60,483 bases of DNA from an uncultured Prochlorococcus sp. (GTDB lineage Bacteria > Cyanobacteriota > Cyanobacteriia > PCC-6307 > Cyanobiaceae): assembly GCA_902594875.1 (NCBI GenBank), contig CACJNU010000009.1, positions 1 through 60,483 of the forward strand, written 5' to 3'. Position numbers and translations under genes: made by a program. Of the stretch, positions 23,670-34,182 are shown piece by piece; position 1 is the first letter of the stretch, and each line of letters opens with the position of its first letter. The notes below the pieces were generated by a model. That model had not been told where the DNA came from. It saw only the letters and a list, made by a program, of their open reading frames with translations, and ran no database searches.

Positions 23670-23921
23670 TCAAAAAAACTTCAAATTTAAAATCCATATC
23701 CAAATAAAAAAAGTACTAAATTTCAATCCCTCTCCAAAGAACAATCCAAAAGCGATCGGAGGAAAAAATATTAAAAAAAGAATAGAGAATAAACTAAATA
23801 ACGCAAATGATCCTCTTAGAAAAATATTCTTTCTTTTTGTTCTTCTTAGATTTTTTAAAGTATTCCACTCCCATTCGATAAACCTATAGAACTTTTCTGA
23901 TAATAAAAAAAAATACTTCAT
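23670..23921 (-). CDS. Membrane protein of unknown function (83 aa)
   Basis: Start at the ATG of MKYFFLLSEK (23921); the longer form from 23981 would overlap the upstream gene. Basic region (NLRRTKRKNIFLRG) then two hydrophobic segments (SFALFSLFSILFLIFFPPIA and STFFIWIWILNL). Rich in Phe. Unknown. Confidence 0.4.
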   Translation of the reverse strand: MKYFFLLSEKFYRFIEWEWNTLKNLRRTKRKNIFLRGSFALFSLFSILFLIFFPPIAFGLFFGEGLKFSTFFIWIWILNLKFF

Positions 23922-23974
23922 TAATATTATTAATTTCTTTCGGCTTTTCTTATTTATAAAATTAATTTCAACTG

Positions 23975-24259
23975 TTAGCAATAAAACTTATCCCCTTTTT
24001 CCGAAAGATAGTAAATTTTATTTTCTGAACTTACGAAGAAAGTTAATCCCTTATATTGTGATCTTTTAAATTTATCTAATCTAAGTTTGTGTAAATCCCA
24101 ATTATCAGTACTTATGTCAGGATTAAATTCTTGTTCTTTTAAGAAAGGTCCATAAGTTTGACTAATTGTTGTTTTTTTGGCCGACTTATTGTTTCGTTTT
24201 GAATAAAAAAAAGATAATAATATAAGTACAAAAAAAAGAATTAATAATAAATTTGTCAT
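23975..24259 (-). CDS. Membrane-anchored hypothetical protein (94 aa)
   Basis: ATG at 24259 (MTNLLLI). N-terminal membrane helix (LLLILFFVLILLSFFY), basic linker (SKRNNKSAKK), then a soluble part (GPFLKEQEFNPDISTDNWDL...). No recognised domain. Followed on the same strand by two more small membrane genes. Confidence 0.5.
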   Translation of the reverse strand: MTNLLLILFFVLILLSFFYSKRNNKSAKKTTISQTYGPFLKEQEFNPDISTDNWDLHKLRLDKFKRSQYKGLTFFVSSENKIYYLSEKGDKFYC

Positions 24260-24402
24260 TGTCAATTTTTCTAATTAAAAAAACTTTAATTTGGAGAATC
24301 AAGAATTTTTCACAATAAATTTCTTAGTAAGTAAAAAATCCTATTTTTATACTCTTGTATTTTTGAATACTAATCAAGGGTTTACTTTAATCAGATTATA
24401 AG

Positions 24403-24564
24403 ATGAGTCGCATTTTCAAAATGACTCAAAATTCCATGAATACTCCTTATGCAAAAAGAGTAGCTGAAAAATTTAGAGAGGCTCAAAACTATTTAAAAAC
24501 TAATGGTTTTAGTAGATCAACTAAACATTTACTGGAAGATATTGAAAATTCTGTTGAAAAATAA
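24403..24564 (+). CDS. Small helical protein (53 aa)
   Basis: ATG start. NTPYAKRVAEKFREAQNYLK, then STKHLLEDIENSVEK: soluble and helical. Its stop overlaps the next ATG by one base. Function unknown. Confidence 0.5.
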   Translation: MSRIFKMTQNSMNTPYAKRVAEKFREAQNYLKTNGFSRSTKHLLEDIENSVEK

Positions 24565-24722
24565 TGCCAATACCTCCTCACTTACCACAACTACAATATG
24601 GCTACGATGATGGCTTTACAACCATTGTTTTTGGGTTAATAGGAAGTTGCTTAGGATGTATCTTAATTTTATTAATTTCATTTTTTGAATTTAAATTCAA
24701 AAAGCAAAATAGTAAGCCTTAA
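24564..24722 (+). CDS. Small membrane protein (52 aa)
   Basis: ATG overlapping the upstream stop (TAATG). One long hydrophobic helix (TIVFGLIGSCLGCILILLIS) with two Cys near its centre and a basic end (KFKKQNSKP). Translationally coupled to the 53-aa gene. Confidence 0.5.
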   Translation: MPIPPHLPQLQYGYDDGFTTIVFGLIGSCLGCILILLISFFEFKFKKQNSKP

Positions 24723-24730
24723 GAGACTTA

Positions 24731-25822
24731 CTAAACGTTAAATAAGAACTCCATTACATCACCTTCGTTAACAATATATTCCTTACCTTCACTTCTTAAA
24801 AGACCTTTAGTTTTTGCATTGGCAATTGAACCTGAATCAATTAAATTTTGATACGAAATAGTCTGAGCTCTTATAAATCCTTTTTCAAAATCAGTATGAA
24901 TTACTCCCGCTGCCTGTGGCGCAGTCATCCCATCTTTTATTGTCCAAGCTTTTGTCTCCTTTTCTCCGGTAGTGAAATAAGTTTTTAATCCCAATAATTT
25001 ATATGTTGATCTAATTAATGAACTTAATCCCCCTTCTTCTACTCCTAAGCCAATAAGGTAGTCTTTTTTATCTTCTGGTTCTAACTCTATTAATTCAGAT
25101 TCGACTTGCGCTGATATTTTTATACATTCTGTATTTTCATTGCTTGCAAAACTCTGAACTGTTGATGAAAAATCATTACCTTCAGCTAAATCATTTTCAT
25201 TCAAATTAGTTGCGTAAATAATTGGTTTAGCAGTAAGGAAGCCTAATTGCTTAATTATTAAATTTTCTTCTTCATTCAAAGATATTGATCTAACTGAAAG
25301 GCCTTTCTCTAGCTCTTCTTCAATTTTTTCTAGTAAGGTGTCTTCTTTAGCTGCCTCTTTACTAGTTCTAACCTGTTTTTTAATTCTTTCTCTTCTTTTT
25401 TGGAGTTGAGATAAATCAGCTAAATTCAATTCCAGATTAATTATCTCAATGTCATCTAGGGGATCTACCTTTCCAGAAACATGAATTACATCACTATCTT
25501 CAAAGCACCTTACAACATGTACTATTGCATCAACCTCCCTAATATTTGATAAAAATTTATTTCCCAAACCTTCGCCTTTACTAGCTCCTTTTACTAGTCC
25601 TGCGATATCTACAAATTCAATTTTTGTTGGGATAATATTTTGGCTAGAACTTAAATTACCTAACTCTTGCAACCTTTGATCTGGGACTGAAACTATGCCT
25701 TTATTAGGTTCTATAGTACAAAAGGGAAAATTAGCAGCTTGGGCCTTAGCATTTTCTACAAGTGCATTAAATAGAGTTGATTTTCCAACATTTGGTAATC
25801 CAATAATACCTGCTTTTAACAT
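24731..25822 (-). CDS. ychF: Ribosome-binding ATPase/GTPase YchF (OLA1 family)
   Basis: 363 aa, full length. GLPNVGKSTLFNAL (P-loop, residues 8-21), VDIAGLVKGASKGEGLGNKF (Switch II and an adjacent conserved motif), and NLNEND in place of the usual NKxD, which is the reason YchF proteins prefer ATP. The C-terminal TGS-like region contains TFFTTGEKETKAWTIKDG-type and FEKGFIRAQTISY blocks. Binds ribosomes and is linked to stress responses. Marks the left edge of the core-genome part. Confidence 0.95.
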   Translation of the reverse strand: MLKAGIIGLPNVGKSTLFNALVENAKAQAANFPFCTIEPNKGIVSVPDQRLQELGNLSSSQNIIPTKIEFVDIAGLVKGASKGEGLGNKFLSNIREVDAIVHVVRCFEDSDVIHVSGKVDPLDDIEIINLELNLADLSQLQKRRERIKKQVRTSKEAAKEDTLLEKIEEELEKGLSVRSISLNEEENLIIKQLGFLTAKPIIYATNLNENDLAEGNDFSSTVQSFASNENTECIKISAQVESELIELEPEDKKDYLIGLGVEEGGLSSLIRSTYKLLGLKTYFTTGEKETKAWTIKDGMTAPQAAGVIHTDFEKGFIRAQTISYQNLIDSGSIANAKTKGLLRSEGKEYIVNEGDVMEFLFNV

Positions 25823-25965
25823 TTGAAAAAACTTATGGAAAAATTATCAAGAATCATCTTCTAGTAATATAGTATTTACTTAACCAATCTTGGATAAGTT
25901 AATTATAATCGTCTTGATTATTTATTTAGTTCCTAAATATTCTCTACTTCTGTTTTTAAAAAGAA

Positions 25966-27027
25966 ATGTTTGATTTATTAAAAAAAAATATTAATTTAAG
26001 AAGTGGAATTATACTACTTTCTCTAGCTATATTTTTCGTTTTTATAACCAATTCCTTCAAGAAAAATAAGTCAAAAGATATTTCTGATTTTGTAGTTCAA
26101 GTTGAAAAAGGAATCCTCTCAGATTCAATTAATACTAGTGGCGAAGTAAAAGCAATAAGGACAAGCAATATTGGGCCTCGGAAGCAAGGCGTAATAAAAG
26201 AAATCAAAGTAGATGAGGGCGATCTTGTAAAAAAAGATCAGGTTTTAGCTTCTCTTGATGATGAAGACTTTATCTATAAAATTGAAGAACTTGAATTAAA
26301 TGTAGAAAAACAAAAATCTGAATTTTTAAGAAGGGAATATTTATATCAAGAAGGCGCGGTAAGTAAAGAAGACTATGAAAGTTATAAAAATAACTACAAC
26401 ATTAGTAGCGCAAAACTTAATGATGCAAAAGCTGAAAAAAGTTTCTATCTAATTAAAGCTCCTTATGGAGGAAAGATAACTGCAAAATATGCTGAGATAG
26501 GATCTTATGTCACACCAAGTACAAACTTAAGTTCAGACCCTAAAACCAAAAACTTTATTTTTGAACTATCAGAGGGCCTAGAAATTGTTGCTAAAGTTCC
26601 TGAGAGTGACATTGGCAGAATAAAAATAGGTCAAGAAGCCTCAGTAAGAATTGAGGCTTATCCCTCAAAAAAATATAGTGCCATAGTTAAAAAAATAGCT
26701 ACAAGAGCTGTAAAAGATAATAATGTAACCTCATTCGAAGTAACTTTAAATTTTAAAGATATTGCTGAAGAAATTAAAATTGGAATGACTGCAGATCTTG
26801 AATTTAGAGTCGAAGGTAATGAAGAAAAAATCTTAGTGCCAACAGTTTCTATTGTCACTGAAAAAGGTGAAAAAGGAATTTTGAAAGTTGATAAAAACAA
26901 TTCTCCCAAATTTGAAAAAATTGAAATTGGTATTAGTAGTGGAAATAAAACTTCAGTCATTGATGGATTAGAACCTGGAGAGCAAATCTTTATTGATATT
27001 CCACCTTGGGCTAAGAAGAGAAAATGA
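25966..27027 (+). CDS. HlyD/MacA-type periplasmic adaptor (membrane fusion protein)
   Basis: 353 aa, ATG start. One N-terminal membrane helix (about residues 14-30: SGIILLSLAIFFVFI), a biotinyl-lipoyl half (RKQGVIKEIKVDEGDLVKKD), a short coiled-coil hairpin, the second lipoyl half (KAPYGGKITAKYAEIGSYVT) and a beta-barrel (IKIGMTADLEFRV). This is the adaptor of tripartite or ABC-type export (MacA/DevB group). No ABC partner lies next to it here. Its stop overlaps the polA start by four bases. Confidence 0.85.
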   Translation: MFDLLKKNINLRSGIILLSLAIFFVFITNSFKKNKSKDISDFVVQVEKGILSDSINTSGEVKAIRTSNIGPRKQGVIKEIKVDEGDLVKKDQVLASLDDEDFIYKIEELELNVEKQKSEFLRREYLYQEGAVSKEDYESYKNNYNISSAKLNDAKAEKSFYLIKAPYGGKITAKYAEIGSYVTPSTNLSSDPKTKNFIFELSEGLEIVAKVPESDIGRIKIGQEASVRIEAYPSKKYSAIVKKIATRAVKDNNVTSFEVTLNFKDIAEEIKIGMTADLEFRVEGNEEKILVPTVSIVTEKGEKGILKVDKNNSPKFEKIEIGISSGNKTSVIDGLEPGEQIFIDIPPWAKKRK

Positions 27028-29954
27028 GTTTAAAATCTGAAAACTCTAAAAAACCAATTTTACTTTTAGTCGATGGCCACTCACTTGCTTTTAGAAGCTT
27101 CTATGCATTTAGCAAAGGGATTGATGGAGGTTTAACTACCAAAGAGGGATTTCCAACAAGTGTCACTTATGGATTCCTAAAAAGTCTTCTGGATAATTGC
27201 AAAAATATTAGTCCTGAAGGTGTTTGTATTACGTTTGATACCGAAAAGCCAACTTTCAGACATGAATTAGATGCAAATTATAAGGCCAATAGAGATGTGG
27301 CACCAGATGTTTTTTTTCAGGATATTGAACAACTAGAAATCATCTTAGAAGAAAGCCTTAATTTACCAATCTTTAAATCTCCAGGATACGAAGCAGATGA
27401 TCTCCTAGGAACAATTGCAAATGATGCTTCTTCTAAAGGATGGTGCGTGAATATTCTTTCTGGAGATAGGGACTTATTTCAATTAGTAGATGATCAAAAA
27501 GATATTTATGTACTTTATATGGGTGGTGGTCCATATGCGAAAAGTGGAAATCCAACTCTTATGAATGAAAATGGAGTAAAAGAAAAATTAGGTGTTGCGC
27601 CAGAAAGAGTAGTTGACCTTAAAGCCCTAACTGGTGATAGTTCTGATAATATTCCAGGTATTAAAGGGGTAGGTCCAAAAACTGCAATTAATCTACTAAA
27701 AGAGAACGACACGCTTGATGGAATCTATCAGGCTTTGGACAAGATTCTACAAAATAATGATAAAAAATATAAAGGATTCATCAAAGGTTCAGTTATAGAA
27801 AAGCTAAGAAACGATAAACATAATGCTTTTCTTTCTAGGGATTTAGCAAAAATAAATACTGAGGTGCCTTTAATTTTAAGTGACGGTTATGAATTAAAAA
27901 ATATAAATCAAGAACTACTTTCAGAGTCACTGAAAAAATTAGAACTATCAACACTACTTAGACAACTTGATATTTTCAATTCAACTTTCAGCAAAGGTGG
28001 TTTTGACAAAAATAATGTAGCTAAAGAGGAGGAGAAGGCACCAAAAGTCGCAGGCAATAATGAATTAGAAAATAGTGAAAATAAAATACCTAAAATCAAC
28101 GTAACTGTTGTAAATGATTTCGAATTACTTGATAAATTAATCCAAAGATTAGATAAGACCAATCAAATAGTTTCTTTAGATACAGAGACCAATAGTTTAA
28201 ATCCAATCGATGCAGAACTTGTTGGGATAGGATTATGTCTTGGAGAAGAAAATGATGATTTATTTTATATACCTCTTGGTCATAAAACAAAAAAAGAGAC
28301 TTCCAATCAATTATCAATTGAAGATGTTTTCTCAAAGCTAAGAAATTGGATAGAAGATCCAAACAAAGAAAAGGCACTCCAAAATTCTAAATTTGATAGG
28401 CAAATATTTTTTAATCATGGACTTGATCTTAAAGGCGTAACCTTTGACACCTTGTTAGCAGACTACCTTCTTAATAATCAGGAGAAACATGGGTTAAGTG
28501 AAATTAGTTTTAGATTATTTGGATTTAAGCCCCCCTCATTTAAGGAAACCGTTGGGAAGAATAAAGACTTTTCATTTGTTGATATTGATGAAGCAAGTAT
28601 TTACTGCGGTTATGATGTTTTTCTAACTTTTAAGATTGTCAAAATTTTTAAAGAAAGTTTTTCAAAGGAAAAAGATGAATTAATCAAATTGTTCGAAGAA
28701 ATCGAGCTGCCTTTAGAGCCGGTATTGTCCCAAATGGAAATGAATGGCATAACCATCGACATCCCTTATTTGGATAAACTCTCAAAAGAATTAAAAAGTA
28801 CCTTAGAAGATATTGAAAGTAAAGTTTATGAGTTAGCAGAGGAGAGTTTCAATCTATCTTCACCAAAACAACTTGGTGAGATCTTGTTCGAAAAATTAAA
28901 TTTGGATAAGAAAAAATCACGGAAAACAAAAACAGGATGGAGTACAGATGCAGTAGTTCTAGAAAGATTAGTCGACGAACATGAAATTATCCAACATTTA
29001 ATAAAACATAGAACACTTAGCAAATTACTTAGCACCTATATTGATGCTCTTCCAAATCTTATTAACGAAAAGACAGGAAGAGTTCATACAAACTTTAATC
29101 AAGCTGCTACAGCGACTGGGAGACTAAGTAGTAGCAATCCTAATCTTCAAAATATCCCGGTTAGGACTGAATTTAGTAGGAGAATCAGAAAAGCATTCTT
29201 GCCTGAAAAAAATTGGAAACTTTTATCAGCTGATTATTCTCAGATTGAATTAAGAATACTCGCTCACTTAGCGGATGAAGAAATACTAATAAATGCATTT
29301 CATAAAAATGATGACATTCATTCTTTGACTGCAAGATTAATTTTTGAGAAAGAAGAAATTTCGTCTGATGAGAGGAGAGTGGGGAAAACAATAAATTTCG
29401 GAGTTATCTATGGTATGGGGATAAAAAAGTTTGCCCGTTCAACAGGAGTAAGTACTCCAGAAGCAAAAGAATTCCTAATAAAATACAAAGAAAGATATTC
29501 CAAAATTTTCAAATTTCTTGAACTTCAAGAAAGGCTTGCCTTATCAAAAGGTTATGTAAAAACAATTTTTGGTCGAAAAAGAGAATTTAAGTTTGATAAA
29601 AATGGACTTGGAAGACTAATAGGAAAAGATCCTTACGAAATTGACCTGCAATCCGCAAGAAGAGCTGGCATGGAAGCTCAATCACTAAGAGCCGCAGCCA
29701 ATGCCCCAATTCAGGGTTCAAGTGCAGATATTATTAAAATTGCAATGGTTCAACTAAATAAAAAATTCATAGAAATGAATGTTCCAGCAAAAATGCTTTT
29801 ACAAGTACATGATGAATTATTGTTTGAAGTTGAACCAGATTCTTTGGAAATTACGACGAAATTAGTAAAGAAGACTATGGAAGATTGTGTAAAATTAAAT
29901 GTGCCTCTTTTAGTTGATATTGGAATTGGAGACAATTGGATGGAGACAAAATAA
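27024..29954 (+). CDS. polA: DNA polymerase I
   Basis: 976 aa. N-terminal 5' nuclease (GHSLAFRSFYAFS; YEADDLLGTIA; LSGDRDLFQLV; TGDSSDNIPGIKGVGPKTA). The 3'-5' exonuclease domain keeps the acidic pair in SLDTETNSL (about residue 385), so proofreading should be active. The polymerase domain has ATGRLSSSNPNLQNIP, DYSQIELRILAHL (about residue 735), RRVGKTINFGVIYGMG and QVHDELLFEV (about 928). Replicates lagging-strand gaps and repairs DNA. Start overlaps the adaptor gene by four bases. Confidence 0.97.
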   Translation: MSLKSENSKKPILLLVDGHSLAFRSFYAFSKGIDGGLTTKEGFPTSVTYGFLKSLLDNCKNISPEGVCITFDTEKPTFRHELDANYKANRDVAPDVFFQDIEQLEIILEESLNLPIFKSPGYEADDLLGTIANDASSKGWCVNILSGDRDLFQLVDDQKDIYVLYMGGGPYAKSGNPTLMNENGVKEKLGVAPERVVDLKALTGDSSDNIPGIKGVGPKTAINLLKENDTLDGIYQALDKILQNNDKKYKGFIKGSVIEKLRNDKHNAFLSRDLAKINTEVPLILSDGYELKNINQELLSESLKKLELSTLLRQLDIFNSTFSKGGFDKNNVAKEEEKAPKVAGNNELENSENKIPKINVTVVNDFELLDKLIQRLDKTNQIVSLDTETNSLNPIDAELVGIGLCLGEENDDLFYIPLGHKTKKETSNQLSIEDVFSKLRNWIEDPNKEKALQNSKFDRQIFFNHGLDLKGVTFDTLLADYLLNNQEKHGLSEISFRLFGFKPPSFKETVGKNKDFSFVDIDEASIYCGYDVFLTFKIVKIFKESFSKEKDELIKLFEEIELPLEPVLSQMEMNGITIDIPYLDKLSKELKSTLEDIESKVYELAEESFNLSSPKQLGEILFEKLNLDKKKSRKTKTGWSTDAVVLERLVDEHEIIQHLIKHRTLSKLLSTYIDALPNLINEKTGRVHTNFNQAATATGRLSSSNPNLQNIPVRTEFSRRIRKAFLPEKNWKLLSADYSQIELRILAHLADEEILINAFHKNDDIHSLTARLIFEKEEISSDERRVGKTINFGVIYGMGIKKFARSTGVSTPEAKEFLIKYKERYSKIFKFLELQERLALSKGYVKTIFGRKREFKFDKNGLGRLIGKDPYEIDLQSARRAGMEAQSLRAAANAPIQGSSADIIKIAMVQLNKKFIEMNVPAKMLLQVHDELLFEVEPDSLEITTKLVKKTMEDCVKLNVPLLVDIGIGDNWMETK

Positions 29955-29978
29955 ACCTTATGAAATACTTATTTTAAG

Positions 29979-31448
29979 ATGATCAAACTTTTTAATACTT
30001 TAAGCAAAAAAGTTGAGGTTTTTAAGCCTATTGATGATGTAGTAAAAATTTATTGTTGTGGGGTAACTGTTTATGATTTATGTCATCTTGGTCATGCCAG
30101 AAGTTATATCGCTTGGGATGTATTGAGAAGATTTTTAATTTACAGTGATTTCAAAGTGAAGTATGTTCAAAATTTTACGGATATTGATGACAAGATCTTA
30201 AAAAGAGCGAAAGAAGAAAGCAGTTCAATGAAGGAAGTATCTGAAAAAAATATCATTGAATTTCATAAAGATATGGATTCTTTAGGGATAATGCGTCCGG
30301 ATAGCATGCCAAGAGCAACGAATCATATATGCAATATCTGCTCCTTCATAACAATCCTTGAGGACAAAGGTTATGCATACTCTAGGGATGGAGATGTTTA
30401 TTATTCTGTTTTCAAAAATAAAAATTATGGAAAGCTAAGTAATCAAAATTTACAAGAACAAAATATCAATCAGCAAGGAAGAATGGTTAATGAAGAAAAT
30501 AGTAAAAAACTTAATCCGCAAGATTTTGCGCTATGGAAAAAAGCCAAAGATGATGAACCATTTTTTGATTCGCCATGGGGTAAAGGTAGGCCAGGATGGC
30601 ATATTGAATGTTCGGCGATGGTTAAAGATGAATTAGGCGATACTATCGATATCCATTTAGGTGGTTCTGATTTGATTTTTCCACATCATGAGAATGAAAT
30701 CGCCCAATCAGAAGCAGCTAATGGCAAAAAGCTAGCGAACTATTGGTTACACAATGGGATGGTCAATGTAAATGGACAAAAGATGAGTAAATCCCTTAAA
30801 AATTTTAAAACTATCAGAGAGCTAATTAAGTCAGGTATAAGCCCTATGACTTTACGATATTTTGTTATGACTGTGAATTATAGAAAACCACTTGATTTTA
30901 CTGAAGAAGCTTTAAGAAGTGCTTCAGAAGCTTGGAAAAACATTAATGTAGCCCTTTCTTTTTTGGACCTTACAAAAGATGCTTTTAAATCTATTGATAA
31001 GAATGAATCTATCGAAGACGAATATAAAGAGAAAATAAGCTTTGAATTATCTCAAAAAAAGCTTAAATTTTCTGAGGCTCTTGGAAATGACCTTAATACA
31101 GCAGGTGCTATTGCAATTATTTACGATTTAGCGAAACCATTAAAAAACTTTTTAAACCAATTTCAAAGGGTCGAAGGTTTTAAAATAGACCTAAATGAAA
31201 AATTCTTTCTACTTGAGAATTTTAAAACTCTTGAAAAGTTGACTGAGGTACTTGGTCTTAAAAAAGAGGTTTTAGTAAAAGAAAGTAAAATAAAAGAAGA
31301 AGAAATATCAATGCTTATTAATGAAAGATTGAAAGCAAAAAAAGAAAAGAATTATACGAAGGCTGATGAAATTAGGAATTTGTTAAAAGAAAAAGGTATT
31401 GAACTTATTGATCAATCAAAGGAAATAACAACATGGATAAGGGTCTAA
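29979..31448 (+). CDS. cysS: Cysteinyl-tRNA synthetase
   Basis: 489 aa, ATG start. Class I signatures: HLGH in CHLGHARSYI (about residue 35) and KMSKS in GQKMSKSLKN (about 268). Zinc-site residues in YCCGVTVYD and WHIECSAM. The C-terminal half has the DALR-like helical domain and an anticodon-binding end. Follows polA by 24 bp. Confidence 0.97.
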   Translation: MIKLFNTLSKKVEVFKPIDDVVKIYCCGVTVYDLCHLGHARSYIAWDVLRRFLIYSDFKVKYVQNFTDIDDKILKRAKEESSSMKEVSEKNIIEFHKDMDSLGIMRPDSMPRATNHICNICSFITILEDKGYAYSRDGDVYYSVFKNKNYGKLSNQNLQEQNINQQGRMVNEENSKKLNPQDFALWKKAKDDEPFFDSPWGKGRPGWHIECSAMVKDELGDTIDIHLGGSDLIFPHHENEIAQSEAANGKKLANYWLHNGMVNVNGQKMSKSLKNFKTIRELIKSGISPMTLRYFVMTVNYRKPLDFTEEALRSASEAWKNINVALSFLDLTKDAFKSIDKNESIEDEYKEKISFELSQKKLKFSEALGNDLNTAGAIAIIYDLAKPLKNFLNQFQRVEGFKIDLNEKFFLLENFKTLEKLTEVLGLKKEVLVKESKIKEEEISMLINERLKAKKEKNYTKADEIRNLLKEKGIELIDQSKEITTWIRV

Positions 31449-31530
31449 ATTTTAAGAAAAAAACCAATTTGAAATTTTTGTTTTTTAAATACACCTTTAA
31501 ATGGGAAGATATTAAAAATATCAGAGAAAA

Positions 31531-32760
31531 TTGAAATACATTACTGTGCTCGGTTCTACTGGTTCAATTGGGACTCAAACTCTCGAAATAGCTAGTGAGC
31601 AGCCTGATAAGTTTAAAGCCGTAGCTCTTTCGGCAGGAAGAAATATTAATCTATTAACAGAACAAGTTAAAACACATAAACCAGAGGTAGTTGCAATTGA
31701 GGATGAAAATCTTATAGAAGATTTAAAAGATAATATTAATAACTTAGATTTGGATAGTGCTCCCTTGGTTTTGAGTGGCAAGGAGGGGATTAACGCCGTT
31801 GCAGCATGGGATAAGGCAGATACTGTGGTTACAGGGATAGTAGGATGTGCAGGCTTAATTCCAACAATGTCAGCAATTAATGCGGGGAAAAATATTGCAC
31901 TTGCAAACAAAGAAACTTTAATTGCGGCAGGGCCAATTGTTATTCCTGAATTAAAGAAAAATAATAGTAGGCTTTTACCTGCTGATTCAGAACAATCTGC
32001 TATCTTTCAATGTTTACAAGGATTACCCAATTATGAAAATGCAGATTTTTCAACAGGAGAGATACCTAAAGGTTTAAAAGCCATACATTTAACAGCTTCT
32101 GGTGGTGCTTTCAGAGATTGGGCCGTTGAGGATTTAAAGCATGTCACAGTGGAAGATGCGACTTCACATCCTAATTGGGATATGGGAAAAAAAATAACTG
32201 TAGATTCTGCAACTCTTATGAATAAAGGATTAGAAGTTATAGAAGCTCATTATTTATTTGGGACCTCTTACGAAAATATCGAAATAGTTATCCACCCTCA
32301 AAGTATTATTCATTCAATGATTGAGATGGAGGATTCTTCAGTATTAGCTCAATTAGGTTGGCCAGATATGAAGCTACCTATTTTATATGCGATGAGTTGG
32401 CCTGAAAGATTTAAAACAAATTGGAAAAGATTAAACCTAAGTGAAATTGGAAAATTAACTTTTAAAGAGCCAGACGAGTTTAAATATCCATGTATGGGAC
32501 TTGCCTATGCCGCAGGAAAATCTTCTGGAACTATGCCTGCAGTCTTAAATGCTGCTAATGAAATGGCTGTTGACCAATTCCTAAAAGAAAAAATTTCTTT
32601 TCAAGAAATTCCAACATTTATAAGTAAAGCTTGTGAATCACATATGGAGAATTTGAATTTGAGACCAGAATTAGAAGATATTCTTGAAGTAGACAATTGG
32701 GCCAGACTTTTTGTTAAGCAAGAAATAAAAAAAGGGAAAAAATACGTAAGTATTGGATAA
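31531..32760 (+). CDS. dxr: 1-deoxy-D-xylulose-5-phosphate reductoisomerase
   Basis: 409 aa from a TTG start. [13 protein letters not shown] is the NADPH-binding motif (residues 8-20); [11 protein letters not shown] and [11 protein letters not shown] are the catalytic metal/substrate blocks, and [20 protein letters not shown] is the substrate-closing region. Catalyses the committed MEP-pathway step to isoprenoids, hence chlorophyll phytyl chains and carotenoids. Confidence 0.97.
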   Translation: MKYITVLGSTGSIGTQTLEIASEQPDKFKAVALSAGRNINLLTEQVKTHKPEVVAIEDENLIEDLKDNINNLDLDSAPLVLSGKEGINAVAAWDKADTVVTGIVGCAGLIPTMSAINAGKNIALANKETLIAAGPIVIPELKKNNSRLLPADSEQSAIFQCLQGLPNYENADFSTGEIPKGLKAIHLTASGGAFRDWAVEDLKHVTVEDATSHPNWDMGKKITVDSATLMNKGLEVIEAHYLFGTSYENIEIVIHPQSIIHSMIEMEDSSVLAQLGWPDMKLPILYAMSWPERFKTNWKRLNLSEIGKLTFKEPDEFKYPCMGLAYAAGKSSGTMPAVLNAANEMAVDQFLKEKISFQEIPTFISKACESHMENLNLRPELEDILEVDNWARLFVKQEIKKGKKYVSIG

Positions 32761-32762
32761 AA

Positions 32763-33107
32763 GTGAATATTAAAAAGCATCTTCTACTTTGCGCAACACC
32801 TACAAAACAGAAATGCTTTAAAGGCAATGAAGGACAAAAAACATGGGAATGTCTGAAAAAGACTTTAAAAAAATTTGAGAATGATCCCTCTACAAAAAAC
32901 GTTCATATATTAAGATCAAAAGTTGACTGTTTAAGGGTATGTAAGAACGGCCCAATTCTTCTTATTTGGCCTGATGGTATTTGGTATGAGAAAGTTTCTC
33001 CAGAAAAAATTTCAGAAATTTTTACCTCACATATTATTAACGGTAAGCCAATAGAAAAATGGATTTTTAAAAAAACACCATTTTTAAATAGTCCTAAATA
33101 CTCATAA
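32763..33107 (+). CDS. Thioredoxin-fold [2Fe-2S] ferredoxin-like protein
   Basis: 114 aa from a GTG start 2 bp after dxr. Cys spacing: LLLCATPTKQKC near the N terminus and DCLRVCKNGPILLIWPDG in the second half; the NGP.. .. WPDG.WY block is typical of the thioredoxin-like [2Fe-2S] proteins (as in NuoE-like folds). Likely a small electron-transfer protein. Its end overlaps the convergent YheT-like gene by 14 bp. Confidence 0.75.
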   Translation: MNIKKHLLLCATPTKQKCFKGNEGQKTWECLKKTLKKFENDPSTKNVHILRSKVDCLRVCKNGPILLIWPDGIWYEKVSPEKISEIFTSHIINGKPIEKWIFKKTPFLNSPKYS

Positions 33108-34182
33108 ACCACTTCTTTACGACTTCGTCTGACCAGCAGCCATTAATCGAATGAAACCCATTATGACCTCCTTTTTCAGTTATTAAAATAGTAAATTTAT
33201 CAATAGATTCTTTTCTTAAATTCAAAGTATCCTTATATGGAACCCAGGGATCATCCTTGGCATGAATAAAAAGCATTGGAGGTAATTTTTTTATTGAGTT
33301 TTGGATTCTAAATATTGGAGAAGCTTTAATATAATAATCCTCTAAAGAATTAAATCCCCAACTAGGAGCTGTAAATTTCTGATCAAATTCTCTTATACTT
33401 TTTAAATTTCTAATTTTTATTCTTAATTTCTCGTTATCAAAGAGTTTGCCTTCATCATTAAATCCCTCCCATAACTGATTTTTTAAGCGGTGAAGTAACC
33501 ATTTTTGGTAGATAGAATTTCTAGGTTTTTCAATACAGAGACTGCATGAAGATAAATCTAAAGGGGTACTCACGCAGGCAAGGCCATCTAAAAGTTTTTC
33601 TCCTTTGTTTTTATCGTAATCTAAGCAGGCATTTAAAAGAATTGTTCCGCCTAAAGATAATCCAACTCCGTAAATTGGAAGATTATTATTCCTTTTAGTA
33701 AGATCTTTTAACTCTGAATCAATATATTTTTTAAAATAATTAATTGCTGAAATAACATCACTGGAGCATCTAGCACAATAATTTCCTCTAGCTAAATATC
33801 TCGCTGATCCAGATCCTCTTAGATTTAATTTAAGAACTCCATAACCATTATTTGCTAATTTCCTAGATATTCTTCTTAAACCAAACCGTTTAGTTGATCC
33901 CCCTAAACCATGCGTAACGATTACAAAACCCTTAAGAGATTTAAAGTTTTCAGGTAATTCTAAAAAACCTAAAAGATAATCACATTCAAATTTTTTAGAA
34001 AGAATTTTATTAATCGGAAAGAATATTTTTTTATTTTTTTTTGACTTACCAAAATCAATAACAAAAGTATCTCTCAAAGTTTGTAAGTCGCCACCTATCC
34101 AAGGTAAGACTTCTCGAAATGGCTTATTTTTTAAGTAATCTGAAAAACTAAAAGATATACTATTATTTCTCCCCAACTCCAA
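33094..34182 (-). CDS. Alpha/beta hydrolase, YheT family
   Basis: 362 aa. Nucleophile elbow GVGLSLGGTILLNA; oxyanion-side THGLGGSTKRFG; NLRGSGSARYLARGNYCARC, with a Cys pair; catalytic Asp in FIHAKDDPWVPY and His in EKGGHNGFHS. YheT proteins are esterase-like with unknown substrates. Starts at TTG and overlaps the end of pntB by 20 bp, so probably co-transcribed with the transhydrogenase operon. Confidence 0.85.
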   Translation of the reverse strand: MELGRNNSISFSFSDYLKNKPFREVLPWIGGDLQTLRDTFVIDFGKSKKNKKIFFPINKILSKKFECDYLLGFLELPENFKSLKGFVIVTHGLGGSTKRFGLRRISRKLANNGYGVLKLNLRGSGSARYLARGNYCARCSSDVISAINYFKKYIDSELKDLTKRNNNLPIYGVGLSLGGTILLNACLDYDKNKGEKLLDGLACVSTPLDLSSCSLCIEKPRNSIYQKWLLHRLKNQLWEGFNDEGKLFDNEKLRIKIRNLKSIREFDQKFTAPSWGFNSLEDYYIKASPIFRIQNSIKKLPPMLFIHAKDDPWVPYKDTLNLRKESIDKFTILITEKGGHNGFHSINGCWSDEVVKKWFMSI